The notes below the pieces were generated by a model. The model worked only from the letters and a program-made list of their open reading frames with translations. It was not told the DNA's origin and searched no databases. Made by a program: the position numbers and the translations under genes. DNA of 64,000 nucleotides, taken from the NCBI RefSeq assembly GCF_000341105.1, contig NZ_ANBB01000037.1:165351-229350 (forward strand). Direction: 5' to 3'. Source of the stretch: Nocardiopsis potens DSM 45234. Its GTDB lineage: Bacteria > Actinomycetota > Actinomycetes > Streptosporangiales > Streptosporangiaceae. This document shows, piece after piece, positions 33,557-44,622 of this stretch (position 1 is the stretch's first letter; each line of letters starts with the position of its first letter).

Positions 33557-34834
33557 ATGTCCGTTGCCCGAACCATGCCCGAGATCGGTGCCCGCATCGA
33601 ACTGCGCGTCGAGGGGGTGGCGCACGGCGGCTGGTGCGTCGGCCGCGACGGCGACCTGGTCGTGTTCGTCCGGCACACGCTTCCGGGCGAGCGGGTGATC
33701 GCGCAGGTCACCGAGCGCACCAAGCGGTTCCTGCGGGCCGACGCGGTGGAGGTCCTGGAGGCCTCGCCGGACCGGGTCGAGGCGCCCTGCCGGTTCGCCG
33801 GACCGGGCCGCTGCGGCGGCTGCGACTGGCAGCACGCCTCCCTGGAGGCACAGCGCCGGATGAAGGGCGAGGTCGTCGCCGAGCAGCTGCGCCGGATCGC
33901 CGGCATCGACCGAGAGGTCGCGGTGGAGGAGCTCCCCGGCACCCCCGACGGCCTCGGCTGGCGGACCCGGGTCCGCTACGGGGTGGACGCCGAGGGCAGG
34001 GCGGGGCTGCGCCGGCACCGCTCGCACGAGCTGGAGCACGTCGACACCTGTGTGATCGCCCACCCCGAGGTGGAGCGGCTCGGCGTGACCCGGCTGCCCT
34101 GGCCGGGCGTCTCCGAGGTGGAGGCGGTCGCGTCGGGCAGCGGCGGGGACCGCGCGGTGATCGCCGCGCCGAGCGGCAAGCGGCTGCCGGCGCTGCCCCG
34201 GCCGGAGGCCTCGGCGGCGGTGCTCCGCCGCCTCAAGGGCGGCCGCACCCAGGCGGTCCGCGGCCGAAAGGGGATCCGCGAGTACGTGTCCGGGCGCGAG
34301 TACCGGGTGGCCGCGGGCGGCTTCTGGCAGGTGCACCCGGCGGCGGCGGAGACGCTGACCGCCGCGGTGCTGGAGGCGCTCGCCCCCGAGCCCGGCCAGA
34401 CCGCGCTGGACCTGTACTGCGGCGCCGGGCTGTTCGCCGGGGCGCTGGCCGAGGCGGTCGGTGAGGACGGGCGCGTGATGGGCGTCGAGGGCCAGCACGA
34501 GGCGGTCCGCGACGCCGCGCACAACCTGCGCGACCTGCCCCAGGTGCGGATCGAGGGCGGCGACGTCGCCGCCCAGCTGCGCGAGTGGTCCGACCTGCGC
34601 GCCGACATCGCGGTCCTGGACCCGCCGCGGGCCGGCGCCGGCCCCGAGGTGGTCTCCGCCCTCACCGCCATGCGCCTGCGCCGCATCGCCTACGTCTCCT
34701 GCGACCCGGCCACCCTGGCCCGAGACATCGCGGCCTTCGCCGAGGCCGGCTTCCGCCTGGAGAACCTCCGCGCCTTCGACGCCTTCCCGATGACCCACCA
34801 CGTGGAGTGCCTGGCACTGCTGGTCAAGGCCTAG
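33557..34834 (+). CDS. TRAM-domain class I SAM-dependent RNA (uracil-5-)methyltransferase, RumA/TrmA family
   Basis: A 425-residue enzyme. An N-terminal TRAM domain (about 9-72: GARIELRVEGVAHGGWCVGR) precedes an iron-sulfur motif with Cys78, Cys86, Cys89 and Cys165, in the RumA pattern. The SAM-binding core shows LDLYCGAGLFAGALAEAVG. The catalytic cysteine is Cys382 in YVSCDPATLARD, and the general base is Glu417 in HVECLALL. It would methylate a uridine in rRNA or tRNA. GGAGGT precedes the ATG. It is divergent from the trkA pair, as in mycobacteria. Confidence 0.92.
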   Translation: MSVARTMPEIGARIELRVEGVAHGGWCVGRDGDLVVFVRHTLPGERVIAQVTERTKRFLRADAVEVLEASPDRVEAPCRFAGPGRCGGCDWQHASLEAQRRMKGEVVAEQLRRIAGIDREVAVEELPGTPDGLGWRTRVRYGVDAEGRAGLRRHRSHELEHVDTCVIAHPEVERLGVTRLPWPGVSEVEAVASGSGGDRAVIAAPSGKRLPALPRPEASAAVLRRLKGGRTQAVRGRKGIREYVSGREYRVAAGGFWQVHPAAAETLTAAVLEALAPEPGQTALDLYCGAGLFAGALAEAVGEDGRVMGVEGQHEAVRDAAHNLRDLPQVRIEGGDVAAQLREWSDLRADIAVLDPPRAGAGPEVVSALTAMRLRRIAYVSCDPATLARDIAAFAEAGFRLENLRAFDAFPMTHHVECLALLVKA

Positions 34835-34851
34835 CCCTCGGGGGCCGACCG

Positions 34852-35345
34852 ACCGGCTGGTCGGTCGGGCGGGCACCCCGGCCGGGCGCGGCACCTCACG
34901 GGGTTGAGCTTAAAGCGGGCAGCGACGGCGGGAGAGGGACCGGCCGGTCGGTCGGGCGCGGCGCCCCGCGAAGCGAAGGTTCAAGCGGGCGGCGAAGGCG
35001 GCGGTGGGCACCGGCCGGTCGGTCCGGCGCGGCGCCTCACGGGGTGACGGCTCAAACAGGCGGCGACGGCCAAGGTAGGGGCGGGGCCGGGCGCCTCACC
35101 CGGGCGCGGTGCCTCGCGGGGCAAGGGTTCAAGCAGGCGGCGAGGGCGGGGAGGGGGACCGGCCGGTCGGTCGGGTGCAGCGCCCCGCGAAGCGAAGGTT
35201 CAAGCGGGCGGCGACGGCAGCGGCAGGGGCGGGGCGCAGGCGATCGCCCGGGCGCGGGCCCCACGGGGCGGGAGTTCAAGCGGGCGGCGACGGCAGCGGG
35301 TGGGGACCGGCTGGTCGGTCGGGTGCAGCAGAGCAGGGTGGGGCG
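34852..35345 (+). repeat. tandem intergenic repeat array 1 (forward, about 6.5 units of 71-88 bp)
   Basis: Each unit contains GGTTCAAGCGGGCGGCGACG (with small variations), a purine-rich linker, and GGCGCGGCGCC followed by a variable C/T-rich end. Two linker types occur: type A carries ACCGGCCGGTCGGTC, type B carries CACCCGGGCGCGG. Units are 70-95 percent alike by eye. Each unit has a palindromic ACCGGCCGGT or GGCGCGGCGCC-like part, so each could form a hairpin. It begins 18 nt after the methyltransferase stop. Confidence 0.85.
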
Positions 35346-35471
35346 GGCGGGGAGGGCAGGGGGTGGCGGGTTCGCCGTTTCCGCGTCGCCCGGGCGCCGT
35401 TGCCGGTTGCCCCTGAAACCGCCGCACCTCTCTGACCTGGGTGAATACGCAGGGTGATGGCGGGGTGGGGT

Positions 35472-35770
35472 GCCCTGCGCGCCGCGAGAGCACCCCGGTG
35501 ATTCCTGGGTGCGCATCCCGGCCTGGATCGGCCCCCGAGGGGCTGAATCGCCTTGTTCGGGCCGGTGTTCGGGGGTTCGAGCCGCCCGCAAGGCCGCAAA
35601 ACAGGCGGCCGGAACCCGGGAAGAGTAGGGGCGGGGGCGAGATGCCGCTTTTGCCCTGCAGGGAGGGCCTGCCTTGGCCACTCCGAGTAACCGGAGAGGG
35701 GGTGGCGGGGGCTTCGAGGCTTACTACTCGCTGGTAGATGTAATCGGGGTGCTCTCGCGGTGCGCAGGGC
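35472..35770. repeat. 26-bp inverted repeat enclosing 247 bp
   Basis: Left arm 35472-35497 and right arm 35745-35770 match at 25 of 26 positions (GCCCTGCGC, then G or A, then CCGCGAGAGCACCCCG). Similarity extends outward more weakly. The enclosed segment contains no gene. A short non-autonomous mobile remnant or a long RNA stem are both possible; no target-site duplication was found. Confidence 0.6.
35573..35617. other. hairpin inside the central segment
   Basis: GGGTTC-N3-CCGCC pairs with GGCGG-N3-GAACCC around a 17-nt loop. GGTTCGAGCC looks like a tRNA T-arm, but no tRNA body surrounds it. Confidence 0.4.
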
Positions 35771-35902
35771 GCTCCCACCCCCGCTTGCTCCCCGCCGCAA
35801 ACCGGGCATATATGGATAAGGCCCCCTGGTGGACCCGGGCGGGCGGGCCGACCCGCGCCGCCGGGGCGCCGCCCCCGCCGGGAGCACGCGCCGGGCCCGG
35901 CC

Positions 35903-36482
35903 GGCGAACGCGGCGCCCAACCCGCTCCCGCCCTCGCCGCCCGTTTGAACCCCGGCCCCGCGAGACGCCGCGCTCGGGCGACCGCTTCCGCCCCGCCCCA
36001 CCGGCGCCGTCGCCGCCCGTCTTGACCTTCGCTTCGCGGGGCGCCGCGCCTAACCGACCGGCCGGTCCCCCTCCCGCCCTCGCCGCCCGCTTTAAGCCCG
36101 ACTCCGTGGGGCGCCGCACCCGGGCGACCACCCGCCCCCCGCCCCCACCGGTGCCGTCGCTGCCCGCTTGAACCTTCACCCCGCGACCCGCCGCGCCCGA
36201 CCGGCCGGCCGGTCCCCCTCCCGCCCTCGCCGCCGGCTTGAACCCCGACCCCGTGAGGCGCCGCGCTCGGGTGAGGCCTGCGCCCCGCCCCTACCTTCGC
36301 CGTCGCCGCCCGTCTTGACCTTCACCCCGTGGGGCGCCGCGCCGAACCGACTGGCCGGTCCCCCCGCTGCCGCCGTCGCCGCCCGTTTGAACCCTCGCCT
36401 CATGGGGCGCCGCGCCGGACCGACCGGCCGGTGTCCCTCCTGCCTTCGTCGTCGCCGCCTGCTTGAACCCCGGCCCCGTGGG
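35903..36482 (-). repeat. tandem intergenic repeat array 2 (reverse orientation, about 8 units)
   Basis: This is the same unit as array 1, read on the minus strand (for example GGTTCAAGC/GGTTCAAAC followed by GGGCGGCGACGG). Type A and type B linkers alternate along most of the array, giving a higher-order dimer near 145-150 bp. Arrays 1 and 2 face each other across about 560 bp, making a large imperfect inverted repeat. Confidence 0.85.
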
Positions 36483-36682
36483 GCTGCAGTGTCGAGGCCA
36501 TCGTCTTTCCTGCTCCACGGGGCGGCCCGGGCCCGCCGGCCCCGGCCGGGGCCGGTCAGTGCCGGTCGGCCCCGGTCGACCCCGACCGGTGCCGCTCGTT
36601 GCCGCTCGGTGCCGGTCCTTCGGTGGCCGTGATCGGTCGGGGGACGGCGCGGCGCAGGTTCGCCGGGCGGGGGAAACCGGGG

Positions 36683-36688
36683 AACAAT
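36683..36688 (+). promoter_or_regulatory. -10 box of leaderless LLM oxidoreductase gene
   Basis: AACAAT ends 7 nt before the ATG at 36696, favouring that ATG over the one at 36687. Confidence 0.4.
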
Positions 36689-36695
36689 GGGGCGC

Positions 36696-37628
36696 ATGCG
36701 CTTGAGGATTTTCACCGAGCCGCAGCAGGGGGCCGATTACGACACCCTGCTGGCGGTCGCCAAGGCAGCCGAGGACCTCTCCTACGACGCTTTCTTCCGC
36801 TCCGACCACTACCTGAAGATGGGCGACACGGACGGCCTGCCCGGGCCGACCGACGCCTGGATCACCCTGGCCGGCCTGGCCCGGGAGACCTCGCGGATCC
36901 GGCTGGGCACGCTGATGACGGCGGCCACCTTCCGCCACCCCGGGCCGCTGGCGATCAGCGTGGCCCAGGTCGACCGGATGAGCGGCGGCCGGGTGGAGTT
37001 CGGCTTCGGCGCCGGCTGGTACGAGGCCGAGCACGCCGCCTACGGCATCCCCTTCCCCGCCTCGGCCCGGGAGCGGTTCGACCGCTACGAGGAGCAGCTG
37101 GACGTCATCACCGGCCTGTGGAGCACCCCGGTGGGCGAGACGTTCCGCTACGAGGGCCGGCACTACCGGCTCGCCGAGGGGCCCGCGCTGCCCAAGCCGA
37201 TGCAGGCGCCGCGTCCGCCGGTGCTCATCGGCGGCACCGGGCTCAAGCGGACCCCGCGGCTGGCGGCCGCGCACGCCGACGAGTACAACGTGCCGTTCTG
37301 CTCGGTCGAGGACACGGCGGCGGCGTTCGGCCGGACCCGCGACGCGGTGGCCGCCTCGGGGCGGAGCGAGCCGATGGTCTACTCCGCCGCCCAGGTGCTG
37401 TGCTGCGGCCGGAACGACGCCGAGGTGGCGCGGCGCGCCGAGGCGATCGGCCGCGAGGTCGACGAGCTGAAGGCCAACGGCCTCGCGGGCACCCCGGATG
37501 AGATCGTGGAGAAGATCGGCCGGTACGCCGAGATCGGCGCCGAGCGGATCTACCTCCAGGTGCTGGACCTGTCCGACCTGGACCACCTGGAGCTGGTGGC
37601 GTCGAAGGTGGCGCCCCAGGTCGGGTGA
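36696..37628 (+). CDS. LLM-class F420-dependent oxidoreductase
   Basis: A 310-residue TIM-barrel oxidoreductase of the luciferase-like monooxygenase superfamily. Markers are MRLRIFTEPQQGADYDTLLA, FFRSDHYLKMG, RIRLGTLMTAATFRHPGPLA, RMSGGRVEFGFGAGWYEAEH, and PVLIGGTGLKRTPRLAAAHA. It would use F420H2 or FMN to reduce or oxidise an unknown substrate. The ATG at 36696 is favoured by the -10 spacing; 36687 would add MGR. It is transcribed alone, downstream of repeat array 2. Confidence 0.88.
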   Translation: MRLRIFTEPQQGADYDTLLAVAKAAEDLSYDAFFRSDHYLKMGDTDGLPGPTDAWITLAGLARETSRIRLGTLMTAATFRHPGPLAISVAQVDRMSGGRVEFGFGAGWYEAEHAAYGIPFPASARERFDRYEEQLDVITGLWSTPVGETFRYEGRHYRLAEGPALPKPMQAPRPPVLIGGTGLKRTPRLAAAHADEYNVPFCSVEDTAAAFGRTRDAVAASGRSEPMVYSAAQVLCCGRNDAEVARRAEAIGREVDELKANGLAGTPDEIVEKIGRYAEIGAERIYLQVLDLSDLDHLELVASKVAPQVG

Positions 37629-37679
37629 GCCGGCCCTCCGGCGGGGGGCGGGTGGGAGGCCGCTCTCACGCCGGGGTAA

Positions 37680-37691
37680 CTTGATATCGAG
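37680..37691. promoter_or_regulatory. operator-like palindrome 1 upstream of acnA
   Basis: CTTGATATCGAG continues as ATATC; it matches box 2 in the pattern CTTGAYRTCRAG-ATA. GAGATATCTC (37689-37698) is a perfect palindrome overlapping it. Confidence 0.5.
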
Positions 37692-37706
37692 ATATCTCTC
37701 CGATAC

Positions 37707-37718
37707 CTTGACGTCAAG
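37707..37718. promoter_or_regulatory. operator-like palindrome 2 upstream of acnA
   Basis: CTTGACGTCAAG is a perfect 12-bp palindrome followed by ATA. Its centre is 27 bp from that of box 1, suggesting two dimers of one regulator. MarR-type sites have this look. Confidence 0.55.
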
Positions 37719-37886
37719 ATAAAAAGCAGACCCGATCACTGGGCTCGCGGGGTTCACCGCCCCGCCGGCGCGATCCCGGCGGCCCGCCTCCGCGCGCGGC
37801 GCCGCCCGGTCGGCGGGGTCCGCTCCGAAAAAGGGGCTCGGGGCGAGCAGGCCCGCGGCTCGGGGTGATTCAGGCGGCCTCAGTGA

Positions 37887-40670
<2,784 letters not shown>

Positions 40671-40675
40671 TCCGA

Positions 40676-40701
40676 CTCCCGGGCGCCCCGGCGCCCGGGA
40701 G
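40676..40701 (+). terminator. acnA terminator 1
   Basis: CTCCCGGGCGCC and GGCGCCCGGGAG form a perfect 12-bp stem 5 nt past the acnA stop. Confidence 0.75.
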
Positions 40702-40750
40702 CCCGCTCTTCCGCGCCGCGCGGCCACCCCGCGCGGCATGGCAGGAGGCG

Positions 40751-40793
40751 AGGGCCGCCGCCGTCCAGGAGACGGCGGCGGCCCTGCCGTTTT
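40751..40793 (+). terminator. acnA terminator 2
   Basis: AGGGCCGCCGCCGTC and GACGGCGGCGGCCCT form a perfect 15-bp stem around a 5-nt loop, followed by GCCGTTTT. Tandem terminators isolate acnA from the MFS gene. Confidence 0.85.
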
Positions 40794-41043
40794 CCGGGGA
40801 CGCTTTCCGGGGCCGTTTCCGGGCGCGCGCGGGGACCGGCGCCGGCCTGGGCGGACGGACCCGCCGCCGGGGCCGCGCCTTCCCGGCGGCGGACCCGGCC
40901 GGAAGGAGCGGGAATATCTGCGCCTCCGCAATGGTTGCTCCGGAGTCTGCGGGGTGCGACCCCGGCCGCGCCCGCCCGCGCTCCCGGGCGCGCCCGCGCC
41001 CCCGCGCCGCGTACGGACCCCACCGAGCACCCTGAGGAGACCT
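40794..41043. other. promoter region of the MFS exporter gene
   Basis: No gene is seen. AATATCTGCGC near 40913 is the only AT-richer patch and is a candidate core promoter. No operator with clear symmetry was found. Confidence 0.3.
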
Positions 41044-42519
41044 GTGACCGGGCAACCCGAACACGCAGCGGCCGAGACCGGAGCCGAACCGCGCCGCGGC
41101 GACAGGTTCGTGATCCCGCTCCTCCTGGTCTCGGCCTTCGTGGTGATCCTGAACGAGACGATCATGAGCGTCGCGCTGCCGGTGCTCAACCGGGACCTGG
41201 GCATCCCGGTCTCCACCGGGCAGTGGCTCACCTCGGCGTTCATGCTGGTGATGGCGGTCGTCATCCCGGTCACCGGCTACCTGCTGCAGCGCTTCCACCT
41301 GCGCCAGGTGTTCATCGCCGCGATGACCCTGTTCAGCGCCGGCACCCTGATCTGCTTCCTCGCGCCGGGCTTCACCGTCCTGCTGCTGGGCCGGATCGTC
41401 CAGGCCGGCGGCACCGCGATCATGATGCCGCTGCTCATGACCACGGTGCTGAACATGGTCCCGGCCGACCGGCGCGGCCGCACCATGGGCAACATCTCCA
41501 TCGTCATGTCCGTGGCGCCCGCCGTCGGCCCGACGCTGTCCGGGTTCATCCTGAGCGCGCTGGACTGGCGCTGGATGTTCGGCATCGTGCTGCCGATCGC
41601 GCTGCTCGGCCTGGCGCTCGGCGCCGCGTTCATCCGCAACGTCACCGAGCCGCGCCCGGCCGCGGTGGACGTGCTCTCCGTGGTCGTGTCCGCGTTCGCC
41701 TTCGGCGGCCTGGTCTACGGCTTCTCCGGGCTGGGCGGCGAGGGCCACGGCACCGCGGTCGTGCCGCCGTGGGCGGCGATCGCGGTCGGCGCCGTGGCGC
41801 TGGTGCTGTTCATCGGCCGCCAGCTCCGGCTGCAGCGCGACGACCGGGCCCTGCTCGACCTGCGGGTCTTCCGGTCGGGGGCGTTCACGCTGTCGATCGT
41901 GCTGGTCGCGGTCAGCTTCATGGCGCTGTTCGGCGCGATCATCCTGCTGCCGGTCTACATCCAGAACGTCCTGGGGCACGACACCCTGGTCACCGGCCTC
42001 GTGGTGCTCCCCGGCGGCCTGGTGATGGGCCTGATCGCCCCGCTGGTCGGCCGGCTCTTCGACCGGTTCGGCCCGCGGCCGCTGGTCTCCCCGGGCGCCG
42101 CCCTGGTCGCCCTGGTGCTGTGGGGCATGACGCTGCTGGGCGCCGACACCCCGCTGGGCTACGTGGTGGCGCTGCACATGATGCTCAGCGCCGGCCTGGG
42201 CCTCATGTTCACCCCGCTGCTCACCGGCGCCCTCGGCTCGCTGCGCCCGGAGCTCTACTCGCACGGCAGCGCCGTCGTCGGCACCGTGCAGCAGCTCGCC
42301 GGCGCCGCGGGCACCGCGATGTTCGTCGCGGTGATGAGCGCGGTGGCGGCCGGCCGGATCGGCGCCGGTGCGGAGGAGGTCGCCGCCCAGGCGGCCGGCA
42401 TCCACACCGCGTTCCAGCTCGGCGCGGCCATCGGCACCCTGGCCTTCGTCGCGACCCTCTTCGTCCGCCGGGCACCCGCGCAGCAGGAGGCCCCGGAGGG
42501 CGAGGAGCAGCCGGCCTGA
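41044..42519 (+). CDS. MFS drug-exporter (DHA2/EmrB-QacA type)
   Basis: A 491-residue membrane protein with about 13-14 hydrophobic helices, the plan of proton-driven DHA2 exporters. Motif C-like SVAPAVGPTLSGFIL lies in helix 5, the motif A-like loop GYLLQRFHLRQVF between helices 2 and 3, and the start of helix 1 reads ILNETIMSVALPVLNRDLG. The GTG at 41044 has GAGGAG upstream. It would expel drugs or other amphipathic compounds. It stands alone between acnA and an S9 peptidase, and no cognate regulator gene is adjacent. Confidence 0.92.
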   Translation: MTGQPEHAAAETGAEPRRGDRFVIPLLLVSAFVVILNETIMSVALPVLNRDLGIPVSTGQWLTSAFMLVMAVVIPVTGYLLQRFHLRQVFIAAMTLFSAGTLICFLAPGFTVLLLGRIVQAGGTAIMMPLLMTTVLNMVPADRRGRTMGNISIVMSVAPAVGPTLSGFILSALDWRWMFGIVLPIALLGLALGAAFIRNVTEPRPAAVDVLSVVVSAFAFGGLVYGFSGLGGEGHGTAVVPPWAAIAVGAVALVLFIGRQLRLQRDDRALLDLRVFRSGAFTLSIVLVAVSFMALFGAIILLPVYIQNVLGHDTLVTGLVVLPGGLVMGLIAPLVGRLFDRFGPRPLVSPGAALVALVLWGMTLLGADTPLGYVVALHMMLSAGLGLMFTPLLTGALGSLRPELYSHGSAVVGTVQQLAGAAGTAMFVAVMSAVAAGRIGAGAEEVAAQAAGIHTAFQLGAAIGTLAFVATLFVRRAPAQQEAPEGEEQPA

Positions 42520-42524
42520 CGGCG

Positions 42525-42559
42525 GGCGGCCCCGGCCGGGCCGCCCGGCCGGGGCCGCC
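42525..42559 (+). terminator. terminator after the MFS gene
   Basis: A perfect 16-bp GC stem (42525-42540 with 42544-42559) with a 3-nt loop, followed by GGAAAA. Confidence 0.8.
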
Positions 42560-42593
42560 GGAAAACCCCTGTCGGGCGGGGAAGGGCGGCCCG

Positions 42594-42599
42594 TAGGGT
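42594..42599 (+). promoter_or_regulatory. -10 box of leaderless S9 peptidase gene
   Basis: TAGGGT ends 6 nt before the ATG at 42606. Confidence 0.5.
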
Positions 42600-42605
42600 C
42601 CTCCC

Positions 42606-44504
42606 ATGACCCAAGTCGACATCGAGCGCTTCCACTCCCTCGGGACGCCCGCCCTCTCCCCGGACGGCCGGACCGCGGTGGTCGCGGTGGTCCGCCCGGA
42701 CACCGCGGCCGACGCCTACCGCGGCGAGCTGTGGCGGGTCCCCGCCGACGGCTCGGCCGAACCCGCCCGGCTCACCCGCGGCCGCCGGGACTCCGACCCG
42801 GCGTTCTCCCCGGACGGCACCAGGATCGCGTTCCTGCGCGCCGAGGAGGGCACCGGGGCGCAGCTGTACGTGATGCCGGCCGGCGGCGGCGAGCCGTGGC
42901 GGCTCACCGACCACCCGCTCGGCGTCTCCGAGCCGGTCTGGAGCCCCGACGGCACCCGCCTCGCCTACCTGGCGCGGGTCCCCGAGGAGGGCCGGTACCA
43001 GGGCGAGCCCGGCAAGGAGGCGCCGCGCCGGATCACCACCCTCCGGTACCGGCTGGACGGAGTCGGCTACACCAACGACCGGCGGACCCACCTGTTCACC
43101 GTCGACGCGGCCGAGACCGCCGGGAGCACGCCCGAACCGGTCCGGGTCACCGAGGGCGACCACGACCACTCCGGGCCGGACTGGAGCCCGGACGGCCGGC
43201 TCCTGGCGTTCGCCTCCGCCCGGCACGAGGGCCGCGACACCGACATGGTCGCCGACGTGTGGACCTGCGCCCCCGACGGCACCGGGCTGCGCCGGATCAC
43301 CCGCAACGACCTGGCGGCCTCCGCCGTCCGGTTCACCCCGGACGGGGCGTCGGTGGTCTTCACCGCCCACGACCCCGGGCCGGAGCGCACCCGGGCCACC
43401 ACCGACAACGAGGGCCTGTGGTCGGTGCCGGCCGACGGCGGCGCACCGCCGGTCCGCCTCACCGACGAGGAGCGGCTCCACCTGGGCCTGGGCACCGCGG
43501 CGGTCCCGACCGCCGACGGGATGCTCTTCCCCGCCGAGCACCGCGGCGCGGTGCGGCTGCTGCTGGTCCCCTACGACGGCGGCGAGCCCGAGGTGCTGCT
43601 CGGCGGCGAGCGGCTGGCCGGCACCCCCGCTCACGCCGCGGGCACCACCGTGGTCCCGGTGGGCGACGGCCGCTCCCCGGGCGAGCTGGTCGCGCTGGAC
43701 GGGGCGGGCGAGCGCGTCCTCACCGCGTTCAACACCCACCCCGACTGGCTGCCGCTGGAGGAGATCGAGGGCGCCGCCCCGGACGGCCACCCGGTGCACG
43801 GCTGGCTGGTCCGCCCGGCAGGGCCGGGGCCGCACCCGGTGCTGCTGATGATCCACGGCGGCCCGTTCGCCCAGTACGGGTGGAAGGTCTTCGACGAGGC
43901 GCAGGTCTACGCCGAGGCCGGGTACGCGGTGGTGATGGGCAACCCGCGCGGCTCCTCCGGCTACGGGCAGGCGCACGGCCGGGCGGTCCTCGGCGACGTC
44001 GGCCGGGTCACCGCCACCGACCTGAACGCGCTGCTGGACGAGGCGCTCAAGCACGACGGCCTCGACCCCGACCGGGTCGGGGTGCTGGGCGGCTCGCACG
44101 GCGGGTTCATGACCACCTGGATGGCGGCCCACCACGGCGAGCGGTTCCGGGCGGCGATCAGCGAGCGGGCGGTCAACGCCATCGACAGCTTCCACGGCAG
44201 CAGCGACATCGGCTGGGAGTTCGCCTACGACCTGTTCGGCGACCGGGAGGGCTGGGCCGCGCAGAGCCCGCTCACCTACGCCGACCGGATCGATGTGCCG
44301 ATGCTCATCATCCACTCCGAGCAGGACCGGCGCTGCCCGCTGGAGCAGGCCCAGCGGCTGTTCACCGTGCTCAAGCGGCGCGGCGCCGAGGTGGAGATGC
44401 TCGTCTACCCCGGCGAGGGGCACGAGCTGTCCCGCAGCGGCCTGCCCAGCCACCGCACCGCCCGGTTCGCCGCGATCCTGGACTGGTGGGACCGGCACCT
44501 GTGA
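42606..44504 (+). CDS. S9 family peptidase (dipeptidyl aminopeptidase / acylaminoacyl-peptidase type)
   Basis: A 632-residue serine peptidase. Beta-propeller repeats fill about 1-370 (ALSPDGRTAVVAVV, PAFSPDGTRIAFLR, PVWSPDGTRLAYLA, PDWSPDGRLLAFAS). The hydrolase domain follows, with nucleophile Ser497 in GGSHGGFMTTW, Asp574 in HSEQDRRCP and His606 in GEGHELSRSG. No signal peptide is seen, so it probably acts on peptides in the cytoplasm. Translation is likely leaderless. It is related in plan to the S9 peptidase at 16.8 kb, but the two differ around the catalytic residues and are not recent duplicates. Confidence 0.93.
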   Translation: MTQVDIERFHSLGTPALSPDGRTAVVAVVRPDTAADAYRGELWRVPADGSAEPARLTRGRRDSDPAFSPDGTRIAFLRAEEGTGAQLYVMPAGGGEPWRLTDHPLGVSEPVWSPDGTRLAYLARVPEEGRYQGEPGKEAPRRITTLRYRLDGVGYTNDRRTHLFTVDAAETAGSTPEPVRVTEGDHDHSGPDWSPDGRLLAFASARHEGRDTDMVADVWTCAPDGTGLRRITRNDLAASAVRFTPDGASVVFTAHDPGPERTRATTDNEGLWSVPADGGAPPVRLTDEERLHLGLGTAAVPTADGMLFPAEHRGAVRLLLVPYDGGEPEVLLGGERLAGTPAHAAGTTVVPVGDGRSPGELVALDGAGERVLTAFNTHPDWLPLEEIEGAAPDGHPVHGWLVRPAGPGPHPVLLMIHGGPFAQYGWKVFDEAQVYAEAGYAVVMGNPRGSSGYGQAHGRAVLGDVGRVTATDLNALLDEALKHDGLDPDRVGVLGGSHGGFMTTWMAAHHGERFRAAISERAVNAIDSFHGSSDIGWEFAYDLFGDREGWAAQSPLTYADRIDVPMLIIHSEQDRRCPLEQAQRLFTVLKRRGAEVEMLVYPGEGHELSRSGLPSHRTARFAAILDWWDRHL

Positions 44505-44610
44505 CGCCCGGGGGGGCGGACCCCGAGGCGACCCTGAGCCGCCCGGGGTCCGCCCCCGAAACTCCCCTGAACCCCGGTGCCGCGGGGTGCGCCCGCACCG
44601 CCGCCGGTCC

Positions 44611-44616
44611 TACGGT
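44611..44616 (+). promoter_or_regulatory. -10 box of leaderless small membrane protein gene
   Basis: TACGGT ends 6 nt before the ATG at 44623. Confidence 0.45.
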
Positions 44617-44622
44617 GGAGCC

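Larger units (their letters stand above)
34835..36695. other. 1.86-kb gene-free region filled with repeats
   Basis: No gene is supported. Frames that stay open here are repetitive Arg/Gly/Ala-rich translations of the tandem repeats on both strands and lack ribosome sites and domains. The region consists of a forward repeat array (34852-35345), a central unique segment with a 26-bp inverted repeat, and a reverse-oriented array (35903-36482). Confidence 0.75.

Noticed and set aside
35560..35625. tRNA gene suggested by GGTTCGAGCC
   Set aside because: No acceptor, D or anticodon arm of the right spacing could be built around it. It is part of a simple hairpin.
34852..36482. CRISPR array
   Set aside because: Units are contiguous and of 70-88 bp, without unique spacers of constant length, and no cas genes are present.
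34835..36690. Long open reading frames on both strands across the repeat region
   Set aside because: They are Arg/Gly/Ala-rich translations of the tandem repeats. They have no ribosome sites or domains, and overlapping frames are equally open because of high GC.
42606..44504. The two S9 peptidases as a recent duplication
   Set aside because: Their catalytic-loop wording differs (GGSFGGYM versus GGSHGGFM) and similarity outside motifs looks low, so they are old paralogues.
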